DNA from: Apostichopus japonicus
Taxonomy: Eukaryota; Echinodermata; Holothuroidea; Aspidochirotida; Stichopodidae
Length of the DNA: 64,000 nucleotides
Direction of reading: 5' to 3'
Assembly (NCBI RefSeq): GCF_037975245.1
Contig: NC_092564.1
Coordinates: 18,130,484-18,194,483 of the forward strand
Position 1 is the stretch's first letter, and the number at the start of each line of letters is the position of its first letter. Shown here piece after piece: positions 34,315-45,545 of the stretch. The notes below the pieces were generated by a model. The model did no database searches. It was not told the DNA's origin and saw only the letters and a list, made by a program, of their open reading frames with translations. The position numbers were made by a program, and so were the translations under genes.

Positions 34315-34422
34315 CTGCTTAGTAAGATATTCCATCAAATCGAACGTCGAATTTGAAAGGTTAGGCAGCTTGTCCAGAAGAAGATTAATTGAATCCCTGA
34401 AAAATTGTAGTTGCGAAGTTTG
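34315..34422 (-). CDS. Candidate exon: RhoGAP-like helix or third exon of gene C
   Basis: From a GTGTCAG acceptor the minus strand is open for exactly 36 codons (phase 0 to 0), with FFRDSINLLLDKLPNLSN and TFDLMEYLTKQ, ending at AAGCAG|GTTTGG. The spacing LL..LP.....T...L.YL resembles the helix of RhoGAP domains that reads LxxLPxxNxxTLxxLxxHL. Alternatively, being phase 0 and minus strand it could be the missing third exon of gene C, whose exon 2 also ends in phase 0; FR.SINLLL is loosely like FEVIRNLLEE of genes A and B. The intervening 9 kb is mostly transposons. Confidence 0.33.
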
Positions 34423-34687
34423 CTGACACATTATACCGTGTGTAGGGTGATTCGGCGATATATATTTGTCCTACAATGCCAAAGGCAAGAAACAATGGAA
34501 AAACAACTGAACAGACGACGTAAAATTAAAGACACAAGAATTTATGAAGCATAATAATTACAATATAGACCATCATATATTAGGAACTATGTTTTTAAGA
34601 AAAAAAGAAAACAAGTCTACATAACCTTGTTTGAAAGAAACACTATTGGCCTATATGGAGGAAAAGATGAAGTCTATAGGTATTATC

Positions 34688-34729
<42 letters not shown>

Positions 34730-34736
34730 ATATATA

Positions 34737-34795
<59 letters not shown>

Positions 34796-35050
34796 GATAT
34801 ATATATATGTATATATATATATGTGTATATGTATATGTTAATATATAAACATATGTATATACATACATATATATATATAAATATGTTTATATATATATAT
34901 ATACATACAAATATATATATAGATAAATATATATATATATTTATTTATATGAATATTTATATATGTATATAAATTATATATATGTAAATATATATATATA
35001 CATATATATATGTATATATATTTATATATATTAGATATATATATTTTTAT
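34688..35050. repeat. Long compound TA-rich microsatellite
   Basis: About 360 bases of TA with TATG, TACA and TAAA variants. It produces spurious Ile-Tyr ORFs of up to 113 codons. Confidence 0.97.
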
Positions 35051-36502
35051 GTGTGTGTATAAATGTATGTACTTATTTAGATGATGATATACATATACGT
35101 CATTAAGTCAGACATCAGACGGGCGAACGTTATAGTTACGTGTACAAATGTTTTCCCCATTCAATCATACTCAACGAATCCATTTCGATTCAACGTGTAT
35201 GCCAATGATATTTTATTTCAGATTGAAAGAAAGATTTTCACATGAAGTAGAAGACAAAGGAAGAAAGACAACAATCGAAGAAAACTAACTAGATTGGCTT
35301 CAGACTTATGGTTATCGATCTGAGCTATCTCTTTCTGATGGCCTCGGTTAGGCGGGTAGTTCACTTCAAACTCAATATGTTTAGATTTGTAAATAATACG
35401 TTATTAGCCAATTAACTTCATGAAAGGACAAACCATTACCACTGGTTTCCATAACACAACTCTTTTCAATATGCTTTGAAACGTCTTTGAAGAAACTGAA
35501 ATGAATACAATCGTAGGCCAACCCAGTTGCACAAAGTGAGAGTTTTGGTAATTGTAAATTAAGTACCCTGGCGACAAACTTTAAAAAGAGCAAACCCAAC
35601 AACTAATGAGGCCGACAGTGTGTCCTAAAAACCCTAGTGCTGAAGTCCGAAATTGCCATATTCAAGTTCACGCAGACGGTGGTCCCAAGGAAGTCGGCTT
35701 TTCTGTGAGAGAGAGTAGAGAGAGAGAGAAAGTAAGATGGAGGTGTAGACATCAATAAACTTCTTTCGATATTATTTATTAAATTCACAAATTGAAAATA
35801 TCTCTCCTTGCATTGAACATAAATACTCAAATTATCTATATATGGCTACAGATGGATATGCCATATATAGTTAAGCACCTTAGGTCTTGTACGGTCGACG
35901 GGACTTTGAGCTAGAAGTTCTTTTGAATTGCTGAGTCAGGAAGACACCTCCTATTTTGTACTTATCGAGTCACTTTTATGTTGCTCCAAGGCCCGAGATG
36001 AGGAAGAGTTTCAAAGTTTTTGACTACAAACCTCCGTTTTTGGTGTAATTTGTGGCCAGTTTCAATGTGGTTGTCCGAAGAAATATGGAAAGTATAATGT
36101 ATTGTTATTTTTATAGTAAACTTATGGTGCCAAAATTCAAGGAAAGGGTGGGAGGTGGTGGGGGCAGTGACGAAATTGTCCACGTGATCAGACCTGGCTC
36201 TCGACGCCACTGGTTTTTCCACAAGTCCTTCATGTACACATTCGATCATTATTACGTTAAAGAGGTTATGAAGTGGTGGGTTTTCATGTCTTGGAATGGT
36301 TTATCTACATTACTACAACACCATCCATGCACAACTTCCCGTAAATGCGGCTTCAAAAGCCAGAAATTCGCTGTCAAAGTATTCCCTAGAGACCTCTCGA
36401 GCTGCCACTCGTAAAAAAAATCAAAGCTGCCCACCGCAGTTCATATAACGTCATCAAAGGAACCATTTCAGCCAAAGCCGACTCCCCACTGTTTACCGAT
36501 AC
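35050..36502. other. Sequence without supported gene
   Basis: Overlapping ORFs on both strands (35,381-35,602, 35,962-36,249, 36,052-36,414) are open but mutually incompatible. None has convincing splice sites or a known domain. A possible minus acceptor (TGTATTCATTTCAG) near 35,505 precedes an open stretch ending at TAA at 35,381, which could be a terminal exon at low confidence. Confidence 0.35.
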
Positions 36503-36510
36503 GGCGTTAT

Positions 36511-37110
36511 CTGGCCTCGACCAATACGGTCGCCAACTCGCCAATGGCGAGTAGAATTTTGCGATTGGCGAGCAAAAAATGCATTATACGCTCGACATTT
36601 TGGCGAGTGACTCATTCACTCACTGCCCTTTTATACGATAGGCTTACTATTAACTTGTGAGCCAATCAACAAATGCCTATTGCCTAATGTAACACATAAC
36701 AGTAGTATTATCAAGTGCACTGTTGCAGTAGGTCCTAAGGAACAGCTCTGTTCACCAGCTCGAAACTAATTTGATATTAATCGCTCAAACCATGGAGGTA
36801 CAAAAAGCCTCCATGCTTTTACATAGCAAGTCCTAAACGATGCCTACAATGTTTCACCGTCTTATTTTTTCATATTATCATGTTTTAAACACTTGTGAAG
36901 AAACCGCAATTTAAATAGATTTTTTTTGCTGTAAACAACTAACAGTAACATTATACGGCGATATCCCAAGTTAGGCCATACTACCTAGGCTTATATCACA
37001 TAAACAATAGACGAGAAAAATTGGCGAATAAATTTAACGTTTTGGCGAGTAGAATTTTAGACTCGGTCGCCAGTTGGCGAGTAGTTTTAAAAAAAAATTG
37101 TCGAGGCCTG
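36511..37110. mobile_element. hAT-type MITE, 600 bp, perfect target duplication
   Basis: Termini CTGGCCTCGAC and GTCGAGGCCTG (10 of 11 paired) are flanked by the perfect 8-bp duplication GGCGTTAT (36,503-36,510 and 37,111-37,118). Subterminal words 'ttggcgagtagaatttt' occur near both ends. The right terminus begins CAG on the complementary strand, as in hAT elements. No transposase. The left end has CTG instead of CAG. Confidence 0.9.
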
Positions 37111-37118
37111 GGCGTTAT

Positions 37119-38109
37119 ACAGTTTACTACATGTAACCACAACACTCTTTTCATCAATTGAAAAAGTCTTCTCCCGAATCTTCTGATTTCGAGGAAATGG
37201 GACTTCACCTCTCGGGACATTCGTAAGCTTTGACGAAAATTATTTTCTTGAAGAAAAAGAGGAGGAAATAATTTTCGAGGGTGATGAAAATATCGGTGTT
37301 TTTCCCTATCAATTGAGCCTTTTGCAGAAGAATTGTAATACGCTCCCGATGGCCGAGACGCGTCGCTGCCGATCAAAGTACCAGAGCAGAACGGTTGGAC
37401 TACCCTGAACCGAGACTTTTCGGTTGAGCATAAACAAAACCACCCTTATTAAGACCATAATATGATTTAAATTATCTCGAATGTCGATGATCCTGCTACT
37501 TAACTTCGTAGCGAAGCTTCTAGAACTTTGTTACTTACAGTGCAAGGAAAATGTGATATTCTGTACAGTGCATTCTGTGAGTGCATCCCTACAGTACTAG
37601 TAGTGGTAACATGGGGTCTAGACCTAACTAATAGACGTTTGTATAACAGGCTAGCCTGTGTAATTGTATCATCCGACTGTTACGTAAAATCATAACACAA
37701 GCCCAATTTTACCACAAAAGAAAACTTACAGATCTAGTATTGATTGTTATAAAACCAACTGGCTTTAAGTTTTGTGCAAAATATTAGGTAACCAATAAAA
37801 CAAAATCGTCATTTGCTGCATCAAGGAGGCCTAGGCCATGGTCATAACAAGTAATTTGGCAATAGTATAGGCCTACAGGCACTCGTAACGTTGTGTATGT
37901 GTAGTGTTTTGAACGAGTCGTGTTCAAATTCTTCGATTTCTGTCATCTTTTGGAAAAGCGTGCAGGTGAAATCCGCCTTTACTTGTTGTGGAGCAACCTG
38001 CAACAACATATCGGCTCGGCATGTTTAACAGTTACGAGATAAATTTACGTAAAATGAAAACTATTAACACCAAATCTCGATTACTACGGAGCACTGCAAC
38101 AGTGTAATG
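37119..38109. other. Sequence between MITE and LINE, no gene seen
   Basis: A 126-codon minus ORF (36,996-37,376) runs out of the MITE and is not credible. No splice-flanked segments were recognised. Confidence 0.4.
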
Positions 38110-38130
38110 GTGTGAGTTCTCAGACGTTTA

Positions 38131-39720
38131 GCTTTTGATGTTGTTTGCAAAGTCGTAAATTCTGTTAGCAAGGGAAAAGTCCCTGATTTTTCGAGATCAG
38201 ATACAGAGGCAATTAAAACTTTACTAAAGGGTACAGATTGGATTAATTTGTTTAGAGATATGAGTGCTTCTCAGTCTTGGATTTGTTTAGCTGATAAATT
38301 AAAGGTCATTATGGAAAATCATGTTCCGTGGAAGAATCGTCGTCATATAAGCAGTATGCCTCACTGGATGAATAAGAAAGTTAGATGTGCAATTAGGCAA
38401 AAACGTAAAATTTGGAAGTTGTTTAGGAGGACTAAATCTGAATTTCTTTTGGCCAAGTTTAAAATTCATCAGCTGAAGGTTGAATTCTTAGTTTCTGATG
38501 CAAAATTGAATTTCGAAAATAGCATTGCCCTAAAAAATGAGGATAAACCAAAGGCCTTCTTTTCTTATGTCAGGTCAAAGCAGAAAGTTAAAGATGCAAT
38601 TGTTTCTCTTTGGGCACCACATGCTGATAATATAGTTACTGATAGTCAGGATCTTGCAGATCTTTTGAACAACTATTTTGTGTCGGTTTTTACAAGGGAA
38701 GATATGAGTAGTACTCCAGATTTTCAGGGGGGCAGTGATAGGCCTAAACTGGATACGGTCTTATTTTCGGATGAGGTTGTTGGAGCTGCTTCGTCTAAAT
38801 GTTTCTAAAGCTTCTGGACCGGATACAATCCATCCGTATTCGTTGGAGACTTTTGCACACCATTTCTGCGTTCCACTCGCATTGGTTTTTAGTAAATTTA
38901 TGAATGAAGGTTATGTTCCTAAGGACTGGAGATGTGCTAATATTACCCCAATTTTCAAGAAGGATGATAAGTCTAAGCCCTGTAATTATAGGCCCGTTAG
39001 TTAAACTAGTGTGGTTTGTAAGGTCATTGAGTCTATTGTTAAAAAGTCTATGGTCTGTCACTTCAGCAGTCAGTCTTTGATCAGAGAGTCTCAACATGGC
39101 TTTTGTCAAAAATGGTCTTGTCTCACTAATATCCTTGAGTTTATGGAAGATGTAACAAGCTCACTAAATAGGCAGAAGTCTGTAGATGTTGTGTTCATGG
39201 ATTTTCGGAAGGCCTTTGATAAAGTTCCCCACCAGCGTCTTTTACTTAGGCTGAAGAGTATGGGTGTCAATGGTAATTTACTGTCTTGGATCGAGAATTG
39301 GCTTGGTAATAGGAAACAGAGGTGGCAATTCTTGGCAGGACGTTACTAGTGGGGTTCCACAAGGGTCTGTATTGGGTCCCTTGTTGTTTGTTGCCTAAAT
39401 AAATGACATCGACGGAGATATTTTGTGTACAGCTAAGAAGTTTGCTGATGACACCAAATTGTATTCTGAGGTCTCTTCCAAAAGCGATTCTGAGAAGTTT
39501 CAAACGGACTTGGATAAGGCTTTTTCCTGGTCTCAGGGGTGGCAAATGCTTTTTAATATTGATAAATGCAAGGTAATGCACATTGGTAGTAGTAACCAAA
39601 AGTTTACATACAATCTTAATGGTGTGGAGTTACAGGAGGTCTCTGTTGAAAGAGACCTAGGTATCTACATTGACTCATCTCTGCAACCTTCTAAACAATG
39701 TCTTGAAGCTGCTAAAAAAC
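38131..39720 (+). pseudogene. Reverse transcriptase, first part, of the CR1/jockey-like LINE
   Basis: The reading is open from about 38,131 (AFDVVCKV) through DWINLFRDM and the connector to a frame shift near 38,775, then continues in another frame to a TAA after YRPVS, again to near 39,345, and again through the FADD box to CLEAAKK. All seven expected RT blocks are in order. The last codons abut the inverted RTE-like insertion. Confidence 0.85.
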
Positions 39721-41840
39721 TTACTTACTTACTGCCCATTTTGCCTCCTGGCACATAGGGCAGCAACAAAAGTCTTCCACTCCTTCCGATAATGGACTAG
39801 TTTTTGGATGGTTCCCCATGTGTGGTTCAGGTCTTTAATCTCCCCTTCCACAGTTCTTCGCCAAGTGCTTTTAGGACGTCCCCTCTTAAAGTCGAGGTCA
39901 TCAAGTGTAGGAAAGAGGGTCCATCTTATGCCTCTTTTTTTGGCCTTCAGTTGCCTGTCTCATCACCCAGTCTATGGCGATATTGAAGAGCAGTGCTGAC
40001 ATGACACATCCTTGCCTAACTCCAGTCTTCACTTGAAACTTACGGTTACTGTTTCCAACTCTGCATGTGAAATTGGTGTAAAAGCTCTTAATTACAAGAA
40101 CTAGCTGCTCTGGTATCCCATATTTGCGCAGTATTCTCCAAAGGCTGTCTCGGTGGATGCTATCGAATGCTTTTTCAAAGTCAACAAAATTAATATAAAG
40201 CTTCCCATTCTGTGCATTGTTCTATGATATAACGTAATGCAAATATCTGGTCAGTGCACCCTCTTCCTTTCAAAAAACCTGCCTGTTCCCTTCTGAGACT
40301 TTGGTCAACAGCATCTATGATACGGGTAATAATTATCTTTGCCAATATTTTGCTTGTTATTGACAATAGTGTGATGCCACGCCAGTTATTGCAATTTTTT
40401 AGGGATCCCTTCTTGGTAATTTTACAATAACTCCCTCTGACCAATCGTCAGGAACTGCCTTCCTTTCCCATATAGCTGTGAAGAGTGGCAGAATGATTTT
40501 TTTCTGCTAATTCTGGATCCGCCTTAAAAAGTTCTGCGTTGAGATTGTCAGAGCCAGGGGGTTTACCATTTTTTAGGGATTTAATTGCAGCTATAACTTC
40601 TTCTTTAGTTGGTGGTATGCTGCTGACATCCAAATCATCCTCTGCCTCTTGTATGTCAGCCTCTATTGTCGGTGGTGGTCTATTCAACACCTCGCTAAAG
40701 TGCCCATCTAGCTTCCTGTTCTGCTTCTGTTGTAAGAAGCCTCCCCTGCTTGTCTTCAATAGGTGAATTTGTGGTTCCCCTATACTTGCCGCTGATTATT
40801 TTAGTAATTTTTATACCTTTCCTTGTTCCCCTTTATTGGCTGCTTCCTCTGCCTGATTTGCAAGGTCTTCAACAAAGGCACGTTTGTCTGCTCTTGTCTT
40901 CGTCTTTACGGCCTTGTTTGCCTCTCGGTACTGTAGCTTATACCTTTCTTTCAGTCTGTCTGATTTTGCTTCCATGGCTTGTTTCTTTGCACCCCTCCGT
41001 TTATCTATGGCTTGCCAAGCATCATCAGTTATCCACTCTTTCTTTTCCTTCTTTTTGACTCCTAGACACGATTCACTTAGTTTTCAATTAGGCTGTCTTA
41101 ACCTGTTCTCAGTTGATGTTGACGTCATCTGTGGCTGCATCCATATTTGGTTGGTTGTCAGTTTCTAGTTCCGCTAATATCTGGAATCTATTCTTAAGCT
41201 GCAATACGAAAGAGCTCTTCACTCTAGGATCTCGCAGCTTATCAAAATCGAGTTGTTGTTGTCCTGCCTTCCTAGTACCAGTTTTCCTGAGCTTTACTTT
41301 GACTATTGCCATTACAAGATGGTGTTTGCTATTGACATCTGCTCCCCGCATCACTCTGACATCAAAAAGTGAATGTCTCCATGTGCCATTAATCATCAGG
41401 TGGTCAATTTGGTTCTTATCTCGTCCGTTGGGAGAGTTCCATGTGAGCTTGTGGATGTCTTTATGTGGGAAGAGGGTCCCGACTATAAAAAGGTCATAGG
41501 TAGAGCAAAAATCAAGAAGTTTTTCTCCATTCTCATTCATGACTCCACATCCCTGTCTTCCCATTGCACTGCCGTAGCCTGTTCGTTGTTCCCAACTTTT
41601 GCATTCATGTCTCCCATCACTATCTTCATGCCATGCCCTGGTGTGTTGTTCAACTCGGCTTGTAGTTGGTCATAAAACTTGTCTTTAGCTTCCTCGTCAC
41701 TGTCATTAGTTGGAGCGTAGCACTGGATGATAGTTGTGTTAATCTGTTTCCCTTTCAGCCTTATCTTCATGAGCCTGCAGTTAATAGGTTTCGTCTCCAT
41801 CAGGCACTTTTCTACACCTTTCTTCAGAATAAAGAGGTGA
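39721..41840 (-). mobile_element. RTE-like LINE inserted antisense into the CR1-like LINE
   Basis: Minus-strand translation gives an APE endonuclease (IIQCYAPTND, GDMNAKVG, KNQIDHLMI), a linker, RT blocks (KNGKPPGSDNLNAELFK, NWRGITLLS, FVDFEKAFDSIHR, GVRQGCVMSALLFN) and a C-terminal KRGRPKSTWRRTVEGE...HTWGTIQKL motif. The 3' end (low coordinate) is a GTAAG repeat tail at 39,721-39,735. The 5' end is truncated within the endonuclease. RTE is my best clade match from the endonuclease and C-terminal motifs. The final endonuclease motif reads NSKHHLV where SDHH is usual, so a catalytic-site residue is changed. Confidence 0.8.
39880..41800 (-). pseudogene. Endonuclease-reverse transcriptase ORF with internal deletion
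   Basis: Frames break near 41,545 (after GNNEQATAVQW), between 41,109 and 40,760, and near 40,445. After LLFNIAIDWVMRQ and a short run to LDDLDF, the sequence jumps at about 39,890 directly to KRGRPKSTWRRT. The FADD catalytic box, thumb and connection normally lie between these points, so a block of roughly 200-300 residues is deleted. The protein could not polymerise DNA. Confidence 0.78.
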
Positions 41841-41841
41841 T

Positions 41842-42361
41842 AGGGTTTTAGGTATGATCAAGAGGAACTTCAGTTTTCTGAAAGAGGACGTCGTAGTTAG
41901 GCTTTATAAGCAGTTGGTTAGGCCTCATCTGGAGTATGCTGTGCAGACTTTTAACCCATATTTTGCTAAGGATAAGGAAGTACTTGAAAAGGTCCAGAGG
42001 AGGGCTACTAGGATGATTAGTTCCTTAAAGAGTGTTCCTTATTATAGGCGGTTACAAGTGTTGAATCTCACCACACTGGAGCTTAGGAGGTTACGTGGGG
42101 ACTTGATCCAGGTTTCAAGATAGTGTATGGTTTCGACAGTTTATCCTTTACCGACTTTTTCATGTTTGCTAACAGTAGTTGTACCAGAGGTCATTGTCTG
42201 AAACCCCAAAAGTCACATAGTAGGATTAGTATTCGGCATAAATTTTTTTCTAATAGGGTTGGGAATGAGTGGAATGGTTTGCCTGAGAAAGTTGTACTTG
42301 CAAGTAGTGTCATGTTTATGAATGCTTTGGACAAGCACTTTAAGCATTGTAATCGGGTCTG
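41842..42361 (+). pseudogene. Reverse transcriptase C-terminus of the CR1-like LINE
   Basis: Resumes with RVLGMIKRNFSFL and continues through VVVRLYKQLVRPHLEYAV to a stop at 42,121, then in the next frame to a stop at 42,360 after NRVGNEWNGLPEKVVLASS. This is the segment following the RT thumb in CR1/jockey proteins. Joining it to the part ending at 39,720 leaves only about one to three residues missing, so the RTE-like insertion removed little or nothing. Confidence 0.83.
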
Positions 42362-42689
42362 AGTGTTTGTGTCTTCAGTTTTTTCTCTCTCTATAGGGTC
42401 CTTGATGGGGACTTAAGTGTCCCTCCTGAACCTTTTTTCTACTAAACTAAACTAATGTAAAAATAGCGTCTCGGAAGTGAGCTGAGTTCCTCGACTGACG
42501 TCCCGCCGCATTACCGAAAATACAACAATTTTTAGAAATGTTTATTACCCTCGAATTTTTGATCGTTTATTCCTCGAGGATGCAAGCTTCATTTGACACA
42601 AATTGGGGTATCGTTGGAAAGCTACGAGTGTACAAAATACGATGATAAAGGGGAAAAAAAACATTTCATAACCTCTTTAAGGGTTTTTG

Positions 42690-42782
42690 TCAGTTTGTTG
42701 TGATTGTAAAGCGCTCTTGAACATGCTTAGGCACCAAACCAGCGCTATATAAATCTGATAAATAATAATAATAATGTTTAGA
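42690..42782 (+). mobile_element. L2-type LINE/SINE 3' end
   Basis: The string 'ttgtaaagcgctcttgaac...agcgctatataaatctgataaataataataataatg' has the conserved stem (agcgct) and the (AAT)n tail that end L2-like LINEs and SINEs sharing their 3' end. No body is attached on the left that I can recognise. Confidence 0.62.
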
Positions 42783-42838
42783 AGCACACACGTGGGTCAC
42801 GTGATGGCAAGCCATTCTCTGTTTTTGTTTACCGTTTA

Positions 42839-43375
42839 ATGATATCATTAAATCATTTATGATAGCATTAACTGATATATTGATATTATGAAAAATAATT
42901 TAAGATATCATTAAATCAATGAATGATATCTCCTTAAATAAACCAAAAGAGTGATATCAACAATTATAGTCTTAATATTAATGAAAATATGTTAATGACA
43001 TTTTACAATGATTTCATAATATCCACAAAAACTCACTTAATAATATCAAAAATTGATTTATTGATAATTATTAAAACACGATGTATCTAATGATATCTTA
43101 AATTCGAATTCTCGATATCATTGACCATCTTTTAATGATGTCATCAAGTATAACGTGTAGACATATTGCGAATTCAGCCGTTTTTAATCATATCAATAAT
43201 TCGAAGTCTTGATCATCATCAAATCGAATTAATGAGATCACAAAATATGACGCACGTGTCGCCAATTCAGTCATATTTGATGACATCAAGAATTCGAATG
43301 AATTAATTGAAGATGTGTTATCAAATTAATTAAAGATATCATTAAACAAAATTAATTATTGATATATCAATAAAT
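42839..43375. repeat. AT-rich array of TGATATCA-type words
   Basis: About 15 loosely spaced occurrences of TGATATCA or close variants, mixed with 'attcgaatt' and 'taaatcaatt'. Spacing is irregular, so it is not a clean satellite. Composition is far more AT-rich than the flanks. It lies directly downstream of exon 2 of gene C, in what would be its intron 2. Confidence 0.55.
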
Positions 43376-43434
43376 ATTGAATACAAACAACCATATTCTG
43401 GACCTAAACAACAAATTTCAAAGGAAACACAAAC

Positions 43435-44705
43435 CTTTGCCTCTTTCCAAATCAATTGATTATAGTCCATCGAAGATTCATACCACTCTCCCTTCTCAGC
43501 ATCTTCTTCTTCTTTTTTCTCTCGTTCGTTTTCCATCCGTTTACCAAATCCGACTGTAATTGTGGAGACAAGAATTTCAATAACCTTATTCGACACAAAC
43601 AACATCGGTATCATGTACATCAGAGGAGCCAAATTTATAATATAAAAATGTTGTCCGTTGTAGGTTCGGAGTCTCAGAGGCAGTGGAGCCTTAGGGTGGC
43701 CTTTTTGTGAAAACCTAATACTTTGAAATTAGAAGTGCTACTTTGTTATGAAAAGTACTTTTTCTTCCTCTTCTTTCATAATGAAAAAGTGCAATTTGAA
43801 TATTGAAACATGAACCATTGGTTGAGAAATCAAGCAAAATTTCAAAGATAAAGTACTTAAAAGAGCTGTTTTGTTGAAAAACATTAAAGTACTGGAAATT
43901 GTGGTGCAGAATGCAAAGAGGGTCGGTTCCGAAAGACGTTCTGAAGTGATTTTGCCATTTATTTTCTGAACTAAAACAAATCAGATTAATGGTCTGTGTA
44001 TTAGACTAAGTATCCCAGCCAATTTTATCGATGAGACTCATTATTTTAAAGAGCTATTCAAAAAGGATAAAATTGGTGTAGAAGCAAAAAAACACAAACG
44101 AAGACACTATGCGTTGTTGCTATGGCAATGGATAATTAAATAAAACAAAAGCATGGGATACTTTTGTCGATGCACAGACACTTCAGTTTATACTGATTGA
44201 CGGTTTGTGTCTTATTCACAGTGCAAACAATGTATCTTGGGTGCCCTCGATCATGACAGGCAAAGATATAGCTCTGATACAATCATTATAACTACAGTAA
44301 CGATGTTTGTCTTTTTCCATGTATTTATTTTTTGCCAATTCGTATATGCAAATAGCTTTGTCGTTTATTTCACTACTTGTCGGCCTTGGTAAAAACCTCC
44401 TTTTATCACAGTCAGGCATAACTTTTAAATATATAATAGTGAAAATACGTTCTGTGTTTATAAAGAACACATTTATATCTTACACGAAAATGAGTATTTC
44501 CTAGATGGTTGCAAGAAAAGATATGCCAGTCTTGGTGATAATGGTAAAATTGGTTACATTTGTTTCGAAAATTAAAGAACTATTATGAGTAATTTAAAAT
44601 ATTAAAAAAATCAACGATAAAAGGGAAACAAATATCACACTTACGGATGGTTTCAACAGCACAAAAGCTAATTCCCATGATCCACAAGAGTAGGTACAGT
44701 TTCAT
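43435..44705 (-). CDS. Small secreted-peptide precursor, gene C (2 exons seen)
   Basis: Exon 1 (44,645-44,705) encodes MKLYLLLWIMGISFCAVETI, a signal peptide aligning with that of genes A and B (MK.Y.LLWIM). It is also exactly 61 nt and ends at GTAAGT in phase 1. Exon 2 (43,435-43,553, 119 nt) follows ATTACAG and encodes LGFGKR, then a Glu/Lys-rich segment (MENEREKKEEEDAEK), then GEWYESSMDYNQLIW and KEAK before a GTTTGTG donor in phase 0, the same donor and ending as A and B. GKR after a short hydrophobic stretch is an amidation/dibasic-cleavage type motif. Exon 3 was not found nearby; 34,315-34,422 is a distant candidate. Clearly paralogous to A and B but diverged. Confidence 0.58.
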
Positions 44706-45047
44706 AGTGCTCCTGGCTTCGACAATGTTTGTACAGTATATCCCGTTGTTCGGCCTAGAGAGTAATTTCCACTAATCTGGGGTTAACAATGCTGTAGCAG
44801 AAACATTCTAAACACATAACATGATTTGACATATATTTCAGACAGTGAAAGTGGCAGAATTTTCATCAAATAACCCATATTTGAACCTATTCAACTTAAC
44901 TTGTTATTATTATGCTGAATTATTCTGAGTTATTAAATATATAAATAAATAGATCATGCATATTCATTAAATATAAAATGAAAAGTTTGCTACTGAATTT
45001 CCTCCTTCAAACACAATATTCAACTTCCGAAATATTTTGTCATCCTG

Positions 45048-45167
<120 letters not shown>

Positions 45168-45449
45168 TTATCATGCATTAACAATTTCAAGGATTCTTGG
45201 AACGAAAGGAGGCTGAATTGCGAATCATCTGTCAAATACATGGTTCATATCGCTTTCTCAAATTGATATAGGTATGAGTAACAGAATTGGCCATAATTTT
45301 TATAATACAAATGCAGCATCAAGGATTTCATACCATATACGAGTGCAAGTAATTTATACGACTTTTAAAGCCATGTGAACTTTGTTGTATGTGGTTATGT
45401 GCATTACATTTTTTTCAGTTAATTTTTGCTAGAAAGGTTTTTAAACCAA

Positions 45450-45545
45450 CGATGGATGGATAGATGGATGGAGGGTGGATTTACTCAGGGAGCGAGGGAG
45501 GGAGGGAGAGATGGAGGTAGGGATGGATGGATGGCTGGATTGCTG
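45450..45545. repeat. GGAT/GGAG simple repeat
   Basis: 'gatggatggatagatggatggagg' passes into 'gagggagggagggagag' and back to 'gatggatggatgg'. It abuts the left edge of duplication copy B, where copy A instead has a TA array. Confidence 0.85.

Larger units (their letters stand above)
38110..42455 (+). mobile_element. CR1/jockey-like LINE, 5'-truncated, split by another LINE
   Basis: The RT half of an APE-type LINE is spread over 38,131-39,720 and resumes at about 41,842-42,361. The + translation shows SKASGPDTIHP, NITPIFKKDD, YRPVS, then DFRKAFDKVPH (box A with catalytic Asp), SGVPQGSVLGPLLF (box B), KFADDTKLYS (catalytic FADD box) and the C-terminal RPHLEYAVQTFNPY and NEWNGLPEKVV regions usual for CR1/jockey elements. 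The endonuclease is missing, so it is 5'-truncated. The 3' tail has a short ACTAA repeat near 42,440. Frame shifts near 38,775 and 39,345 and stops near 39,002 and 39,397 make it inactive. Confidence 0.87.

Noticed and set aside
34627-34972. ORFs of 73-113 codons made of Ile-Tyr repeats
   Set aside because: They are translations of the TA microsatellite; the same occurs at 44,978-45,241, 55,623-55,874 and 55,919-56,148.
36052-36414. 120-codon + ORF overlapped by 95- and 60-codon minus ORFs
   Set aside because: Mutually incompatible frames, no recognisable domain, and no splice or promoter support.
36996-37376. 126-codon minus ORF
   Set aside because: It crosses the exact right end of the 600-bp MITE, so part of the frame is inserted DNA.
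41113-41675. Plus-strand ORFs of 100-128 codons
   Set aside because: They are antisense shadows of the RTE-like endonuclease read on the minus strand.
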